A DNA stretch of 39,638 bases. It comes from a bacterium. Lineage in GTDB: Bacteria > Patescibacteriota > Saccharimonadia > Saccharimonadales > JAGQNK01. The translations under genes and the position numbers were made by a program. Numbering within the stretch: the stretch's first letter is position 1; every line of letters begins with the position of its first letter. A model generated the notes under the pieces. It was not told where the DNA came from and made no database searches. It was given only the letters and a program-made list of their open reading frames with translations. Shown piece after piece: positions 34,235 through 39,638 of the stretch. The stretch spans positions 1-39,638 of the forward strand of contig JAKQHX010000037.1 in NCBI GenBank assembly GCA_029557815.1. The letters run 5' to 3'.

Positions 34235-36016
34235 CTAATCTCGTTTGAGCATCACGGTGAATGCTTCGGCTGGGATGTCGACTTTGCCAAAACGTTTCAT
34301 ACGAGCTTTGCCTTTTCTCTGCTTCTCAAGCAACTTTTTGCGACGCGTCACGTCCCCTCCGTAAAGTTTGGCGGTCACGTCTTTGCGATACCCGCTGATG
34401 TCTTCACGAGCAATAAATTTGCCGCCGATAGCTGCCTGTAGAGCAACCTGGAAGTTCTGCCTGGGAATAACTTCTTTGAGCTTCTCGACAATCTGCCGGC
34501 CGAGTGCCTGCGATTCGCTACGATGCACCATAACGCTCAGTGCATCCACCCGTTCGCCAGCAATATAGAAATCGAGTTTGACCAAGTCTTCCGCACGGTA
34601 GTTGTCCAGCTCGTAGTTAAAAGAGCCGTACCCGGATGTCGCACTCTTGAGCTGGTCATAGAAGTCAGTCAAGAGGTTCGCCAGGGGTGCTTCAAAGGTC
34701 ACAATCGCCAACTGGGCATCAACGTAACTGAGATTTTTTTGCAGGCCGCGCTTGGATGAAATGAGCTGGATGACGGCGCCGACATATTCTTTTGGCACCA
34801 CGACTTCACCTTTTATCCACGGCTCACGAATCTCCAAGATAGTAGTCGGATCAGGCAGATCCACTGCGGATTTTATATCAATATCTTCGCCGCTCAGCAG
34901 CGTAACTTCATAATCAGTAGAGGGGTTAGTGACGACCAACTCAAGATCATACTCTCGCTCCAGGCGTTCTCTCACAATATCCATATGGAGCAAACCCAGA
35001 AAGCCAATACGCACCCCAAAACCAAGTACCGGGGAGTTCTCTGGCGTAAACTGCAGTGCGGAATCGCTAAGCGACAGTTTTTCTATCGCATCTTTGAGCA
35101 GCTGGTAATTTTCATTACTGTCTGGGAAAAAGCCTGCGTAGACAAATGGCTTCACGTCTTGGTAGCCCGGTAAGGCCTGTATCGCGGGAGACTTGGCAAG
35201 CGTAACAGTGTCACCGACTTTTGCTTCGCGCGTGCTGCGCAGGTTTGTCACGATATAGCCAATCTCCCCTGTACGCAAGTCTTTCGCCGGGACCATAGCA
35301 GGTTGCAAGGTACCGACCTCCAGTGCCAAACCCTCCGCGCTCGTTGCCATCATCTGTAAGGCATCATTTTTACCAATTGCGCCATCTACGATACGTACAT
35401 ACAGAATCACACCACGATAATCATCGTAGTAGCTGTCAAATATAAGAGCCCGTGCGGTGTCCGATCCGGAACCACGTGGCGGAGGGATATCACTAACAAC
35501 TTTTTCGAGTACCGCCTCTACGCCTTGTCCGGTTTTGGCGGAAATATGGAGGATATCTTCTTCTTTACAGCCGAGGAGTGAAATAATTTCTGCACTCACT
35601 CGCGCGACGTCGGCTGCCGGCAAGTCAATCTTATTAAGCACAGGGATGATTGTCAGTTCGGCTTCCAGGGCAAGGTACACGTTCGCAAGTGTCTGTGCCT
35701 GGATACCCTGTGATGCATCCACGACCAAAATAGCGCCCTCGCATGCCTCCAGGCTACGCGACACTTCATACGAGAAGTCCACATGCCCAGGAGTGTCTAT
35801 CAGGTTCAACTCATAGTCTTTGTATTGCATGCGTACAGGCGCAAGTTTAATCGTAATACCTTTCTCACGCTCCAGATCCATTTTATCCAAAAGCTGCGCT
35901 TTCATGTCGCGCTTCTGGACAGTGCCGGTCAACTCAAGCAGCCGATCAGCCAGCGTCGACTTGCCGTGATCAATATGCGCAATAATACAGAAGTTCCTTA
36001 TATGAGACTGATTCAT
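34235..36016 (-). CDS. lepA: Elongation factor 4 (LepA)
   Basis: IAHIDHGKSTLADRLLELTGTV; DTPGHVDFSYEVSRSLEACEGAILVVDASQGIQAQT; LepA C-terminal; ATG at 36016 (track GTG at 36022). Confidence 0.96.
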   Translation of the reverse strand: MNQSHIRNFCIIAHIDHGKSTLADRLLELTGTVQKRDMKAQLLDKMDLEREKGITIKLAPVRMQYKDYELNLIDTPGHVDFSYEVSRSLEACEGAILVVDASQGIQAQTLANVYLALEAELTIIPVLNKIDLPAADVARVSAEIISLLGCKEEDILHISAKTGQGVEAVLEKVVSDIPPPRGSGSDTARALIFDSYYDDYRGVILYVRIVDGAIGKNDALQMMATSAEGLALEVGTLQPAMVPAKDLRTGEIGYIVTNLRSTREAKVGDTVTLAKSPAIQALPGYQDVKPFVYAGFFPDSNENYQLLKDAIEKLSLSDSALQFTPENSPVLGFGVRIGFLGLLHMDIVRERLEREYDLELVVTNPSTDYEVTLLSGEDIDIKSAVDLPDPTTILEIREPWIKGEVVVPKEYVGAVIQLISSKRGLQKNLSYVDAQLAIVTFEAPLANLLTDFYDQLKSATSGYGSFNYELDNYRAEDLVKLDFYIAGERVDALSVMVHRSESQALGRQIVEKLKEVIPRQNFQVALQAAIGGKFIAREDISGYRKDVTAKLYGGDVTRRKKLLEKQRKGKARMKRFGKVDIPAEAFTVMLKRD

Positions 36017-36025
36017 GCTCACCAG

Positions 36026-36031
36026 ATTATA
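36026..36031 (-). promoter_or_regulatory. -10 box TATAAT upstream of lepA
   Basis: TATAAT 9 nt before the ATG at 36016 on the minus strand. Confidence 0.45.
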
Positions 36032-36052
36032 ACAGATAGAGAAATTACGACC

Positions 36053-37645
36053 CTAGAAGTCAATCTTGATGGGCCTTAGAACGAACCGTTTCACCCGATC
36101 AATAACTGGCCTCGCCTCTTCCAACCCAAGCGTGAGCGAAATACCCAAATAGACCAAGGCTGTTACGAGCGAAATGAAGCCTAACTTGAAGCCAAGCGTC
36201 ACAAAGCCACGATCGTCTGCATTGAGCGGCAAAAGTGAAACCATAATGAACGCCGCCAAGATGCTGAAACCCGTTACCGATGCAATGCGCACCAGGCCGC
36301 CCCAAAAGTGAATATCGAATAACTTGCGGTCGCGTACGAGCATTATGACCGCCAGAATCCCCACTTCGACGGCTGCGACTATTGATTGCGCCATTGCCAG
36401 TCCGGCGATACCGTACGCAGTAGGCCTAGACAGTACATAGGCAAGGTACACGTTCAAAGCGATGGTAAACAACGAGACATACAACGGTGTCCAGGTATCC
36501 TTTTGCGCGTAAAACCAACGGGAAATAATCGCGTAGATAGTTCTGAACAAAATAGCCCCGGCAAAGAAGCCAAAAACGACTGCGATTTCAGGAGCTCCGG
36601 TAGCAAAAATGAGACGAGCGAAATACGCCCGGGCGAAGTAGCAAACCACAACTATTGGCATAATAATCCAGATCATTGCCCGTAGGATTTGCAAGAAATC
36701 TTTACGGAATAGGTCGTATCGGTTTTGTGAAAGCCTTTCGGTAAGCCGAGGAAATGCTGCTGTTGCGATCGTAGTACCCACGAGAAGTGTTGGTGTGGTA
36801 TGCAGAATATAAGCGTTCTCGTAGTAGCTGACGTTCCCCACGCCAAGCCGTGTCGCCAAGTTGGTTTCGACGATCGAGTTTAGTGAATCGACGCCTTGAT
36901 CAATCGACCTTGGTGGCAACTGTCGTAGAATCTGCCGGAAGTCGCTATTCCGCCACATAATTTTTGGCCGCCAGTGATAGTTTGCGCCAAGTACACCTAG
37001 TGCCACGACCAGCAACTGTAATATCCCGCCAAGCAACGCCCCCAGCCCCAGGCCGACCAACCCAAAATTATTCTTGAACAGGAGCACGGCACCTATGATG
37101 GACAAGTTATAAAAGAGCGGCGCAATTGCATAAAAAAAGAACCGGCCGAATATTTGTTGGGCACTCGCCAAAACACCCGACATCGCAAACAACATCGGGT
37201 TAAAGGAGATGAACCGCATAATAATGACCGCATTGTGGAGTTGTTCAGGCGGTAGACCCGGTGCCACGATATACTTCAGTAATGGTTCGGCAAAAACGAA
37301 CATAATCACACCGACGACCGCCATAGCGACTGTTAACAGATTCATTAGACTGTTTGACAGATCCCACACCCCTTTACGGTCGCCGCGCTCCAGACGGTCG
37401 GACAGAAACGGCATAAATGCAACGCCCAACGCACCTGCTGCCAGGGTAAAATAAAAAAAGTCAGGAATCTTAAAAGCCGCAAAGTATGCGTCCGTACTCT
37501 CTGCACCAGTCAGCGGGAAGTTCGCGTTAATCATCTTGTAACGCAAAAAGCCGAGCACCTGGCCGATGAGTGATACTGCGACCAGCAGAGCAGCCGCACC
37601 ACTAACACCGACTTTTTTATTTGCGCGCCGAATCCATTTATTCAT
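36053..37645 (-). CDS. murJ: Lipid II flippase MurJ (MviN family)
   Basis: GAAALLVAVSLIGQVLGFLRYKMINANFPLTGAESTDAYFAAFKIPDFFYFTLAAGALGVAFMPFLSD; 14-TM type profile. Confidence 0.93.
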   Translation of the reverse strand: MNKWIRRANKKVGVSGAAALLVAVSLIGQVLGFLRYKMINANFPLTGAESTDAYFAAFKIPDFFYFTLAAGALGVAFMPFLSDRLERGDRKGVWDLSNSLMNLLTVAMAVVGVIMFVFAEPLLKYIVAPGLPPEQLHNAVIIMRFISFNPMLFAMSGVLASAQQIFGRFFFYAIAPLFYNLSIIGAVLLFKNNFGLVGLGLGALLGGILQLLVVALGVLGANYHWRPKIMWRNSDFRQILRQLPPRSIDQGVDSLNSIVETNLATRLGVGNVSYYENAYILHTTPTLLVGTTIATAAFPRLTERLSQNRYDLFRKDFLQILRAMIWIIMPIVVVCYFARAYFARLIFATGAPEIAVVFGFFAGAILFRTIYAIISRWFYAQKDTWTPLYVSLFTIALNVYLAYVLSRPTAYGIAGLAMAQSIVAAVEVGILAVIMLVRDRKLFDIHFWGGLVRIASVTGFSILAAFIMVSLLPLNADDRGFVTLGFKLGFISLVTALVYLGISLTLGLEEARPVIDRVKRFVLRPIKIDF

Positions 37646-37654
37646 TTACTACTT

Positions 37655-37660
37655 ATTATA
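37655..37660 (-). promoter_or_regulatory. -10 box TATAAT upstream of murJ
   Basis: TATAAT 9 nt before the ATG (37645) on the minus strand. Confidence 0.5.
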
Positions 37661-37685
37661 TGGCTAATCCGGCTTGAAAAACACC

Positions 37686-37723
37686 CACAAAAAAAGAAAA
37701 GCAGCCCTGATTTTGGCTGCTTT
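37686..37723 (-). terminator. Intrinsic terminator downstream of ftsH
   Basis: Minus strand AAAGCAGCC-loop-GGCTGCTTT followed by TCTTTTTTTG. Confidence 0.8.
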
Positions 37724-37742
37724 CACAAAACTGGCTCAGTAC

Positions 37743-39617
37743 TTAGTACAATGCCGCGGATTTCGGCATTGAAGACCCCTTGAGGATTTCTAACACTTCC
37801 TCGGCTTCGACAGTTTCTTTCTTGAGCAATGCATCTTTTAGTGCTGCCAGCTTATCCATATTGGCCCGGATAACAGCCCGGGCACGAGTGGCCGCTTCAG
37901 TAATGAGCGCCTCAACCTCATCATCAATAATCTTGGCTGTTTCATCAGAAAACTGGCGTTCATGGACCATTCGTTCGAGCATCATACCTTCCTCGACGTG
38001 AAAAACTTGGTCGCGCAGTTTTTTACCCATACCCTGATTGACGACCATTTCGCGGGCCAACTCAGCGGCTTTCTGCAAATCAGACCCGGCACCGGTAGTT
38101 ACCCGATCAGGGCCGTAGATGACTTCTTCGGCGATGCGGCCGCCCAGCATGCGAGCCAGAACGTCTTTGTATTCGATGATGCTGTGGTAACTCTTGTCTT
38201 CCGGAGGGATAAACCATGTCACGCCGCCTGTACCGCCACGCGGAATGATGGTCACCTTGTGTACCATATCGCTGTCGGGCAACACATGGCCGACGATAGC
38301 GTGGCCGGCTTCATGATACGCAGTCAATTCTTTTTCCTTTTCGCTCATGACCTTGCTCTTGCGCTCTGGGCCAATCGCAACTTTTTCGAATGCCTCTGTC
38401 ACGTCTTTTTGATTGATCTCATGACGGTTGCTGCGGGCAGCCACGATAGCAGCTTCGTTCGCAATATTAGCCAAATCCGCCCCTGATGAGCCGGCTGTCT
38501 TTGCCGCCAACGCGTCCAAGTCAACTGATTTTGCCAAAGGCTTCTTTTCGAAGTGCACCTTCAGGATAGCTAAGCGGTCCTTACGGTCAGGCAGCCCTAT
38601 GTTCACGCGACGGTCAAAACGTCCGGGCCGCAAGAGCGCCGGATCCAACACATCCTGACGGTTCGTAGCGGCCAGTACAATGACATTCGTGCCCTGTTCG
38701 AACCCGTCCATTTCTACCAATATTTGGTTGAGGGTCTGCTCGCGTTCGTCATGGCCGCCACCCATGCCAGACCCACGACGCCGGCCGACGGCATCGATCT
38801 CGTCAACAAAGATAATACAAGGTGAGTTCTTTTTGGCTTTGGCGAATAAATCACGTACACGGCTCGCGCCCACTCCAACGAACATTTCGACGAACTCCGA
38901 GCCAGAGATGGAGAAAAACGGCACATCAGCCTCTCCGGCGACGGCACGGGCCAGCATAGTCTTACCCGTTCCAGGAGGACCGACTAACAATACACCCTTA
39001 GGAATCTTGGCACCGACAGATTCAAATTTCTTTGGGAACTTCAGAAACTCCACAACCTCTTGCAAGTCAGTTTTGGCTTCGTCGGATCCGGCAATACTCT
39101 TGAAGGTGACCTTGTCTTTTTCGTTGCCATATAAACGAGCCCTGCTTTTACCAAAGCTCATCGCCTGATTGCCCTGACCCTGTGCGCTACGGAGCATAAA
39201 GAACAATATGCCACCAATCAAAATCACCGGCAGCAAGTTCAAGCCAATCGTCGCCCAGGTCGCTCCGGCGTTTGACTCTTCTTCGTACTTGACGGGCACT
39301 TTACTGGTATCAAGTCCTTCCTCTACGAGGCCGACTTCAGGGTCTTTACGAGATTTGATCGAGGGGTCCTCCTCACCGGTTTTAGTAATTTCAAGGGTAC
39401 TCCCTGTAACGGTAATCTCTTTGTACTTACCCTCATTAGCTTCCTGAATGACTTGTGTCAGCGGCTTTTCTTCTAGCTTCGGCTGGGACTGCTGAGAATA
39501 TGAGTAGAAAAACAACCCGAACAGCACCACAAGAGCTATGAATGCGGCGTTTTTAAAGCCTTTGCGTTTGGGGGCTCCTCCCCCTGGTATATTGCGAAAC
39601 GGTTTTTTTGAATCCAT
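37743..39617 (-). CDS. ftsH: ATP-dependent zinc metalloprotease FtsH
   Basis: [50 protein letters not shown]. Confidence 0.98.
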   Translation of the reverse strand: MDSKKPFRNIPGGGAPKRKGFKNAAFIALVVLFGLFFYSYSQQSQPKLEEKPLTQVIQEANEGKYKEITVTGSTLEITKTGEEDPSIKSRKDPEVGLVEEGLDTSKVPVKYEEESNAGATWATIGLNLLPVILIGGILFFMLRSAQGQGNQAMSFGKSRARLYGNEKDKVTFKSIAGSDEAKTDLQEVVEFLKFPKKFESVGAKIPKGVLLVGPPGTGKTMLARAVAGEADVPFFSISGSEFVEMFVGVGASRVRDLFAKAKKNSPCIIFVDEIDAVGRRRGSGMGGGHDEREQTLNQILVEMDGFEQGTNVIVLAATNRQDVLDPALLRPGRFDRRVNIGLPDRKDRLAILKVHFEKKPLAKSVDLDALAAKTAGSSGADLANIANEAAIVAARSNRHEINQKDVTEAFEKVAIGPERKSKVMSEKEKELTAYHEAGHAIVGHVLPDSDMVHKVTIIPRGGTGGVTWFIPPEDKSYHSIIEYKDVLARMLGGRIAEEVIYGPDRVTTGAGSDLQKAAELAREMVVNQGMGKKLRDQVFHVEEGMMLERMVHERQFSDETAKIIDDEVEALITEAATRARAVIRANMDKLAALKDALLKKETVEAEEVLEILKGSSMPKSAALY

Positions 39618-39625
39618 AAGAGTTT

Positions 39626-39631
39626 ATTATA
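39626..39631 (-). promoter_or_regulatory. -10 box TATAAT upstream of ftsH
   Basis: TATAAT 8 nt before the ATG (39617) on the minus strand. Confidence 0.5.
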
Positions 39632-39638
39632 CAGAGTG

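Noticed and set aside
1-39638. CRISPR array, transposon or recoded genetic code
   Set aside because: No spaced direct repeats or transposase seen; TGA serves as a stop in several confident genes (for example tsaE, pilM), so UGA recoding as in some CPR lineages does not apply.

Overview
The window looks like a contiguous chromosomal segment of a Candidatus Saccharibacteria (TM7/CPR)-like, apparently monoderm bacterium. That assignment is inferred from gene content and protein style; no rRNA is present to confirm it. TGA works as a normal stop codon. Main blocks: (1) a partial TolB-like/FN3 surface protein; (2) tsaE-tsaB; (3) a DrrAB-type ABC exporter; (4) recA, a small ORF and recX; (5) a compact type IV pilus operon: pilB, pilC, major pilin, two minor prepilins, a PilX-like protein, pilM, pilN, pilO and a 99-aa single-TM protein; (6) ruvC-ruvA-ruvB, with a lamin-tail-domain surface protein carrying four 26-aa Cys repeats between yebC and ruvC; (7) an MBL-less ComEC; (8) tRNA-Lys(TTT) followed by a small accessory patch (NUDIX, XRE regulator, orphans); (9) a cassette of two ATP-grasp ligases, a RimB/COG4067-like protease and an unknown 308-aa protein; (10) an hrcA-grpE-orf-dnaK-(39-aa ORF)-dnaJ heat-shock cluster with three CIRCE-type operators; (11) a gmk-like gene, lepA, murJ and ftsH. 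There is no CRISPR array, transposase or integrase. The most notable signals are the ATP-grasp/protease/orphan cassette, CIRCE operators whose 9-nt loop contains the -35 hexamer, recurrent -10 boxes 6-11 nt upstream of start codons (predicted leaderless mRNAs), 2-Cys repeats resembling the viral 2C-adaptor motif, a guanylate-kinase homologue with a Walker-A K-to-R change, and an unannotated 39-aa ORF between dnaK and dnaJ. All family calls come from reading motifs; no searches were run.
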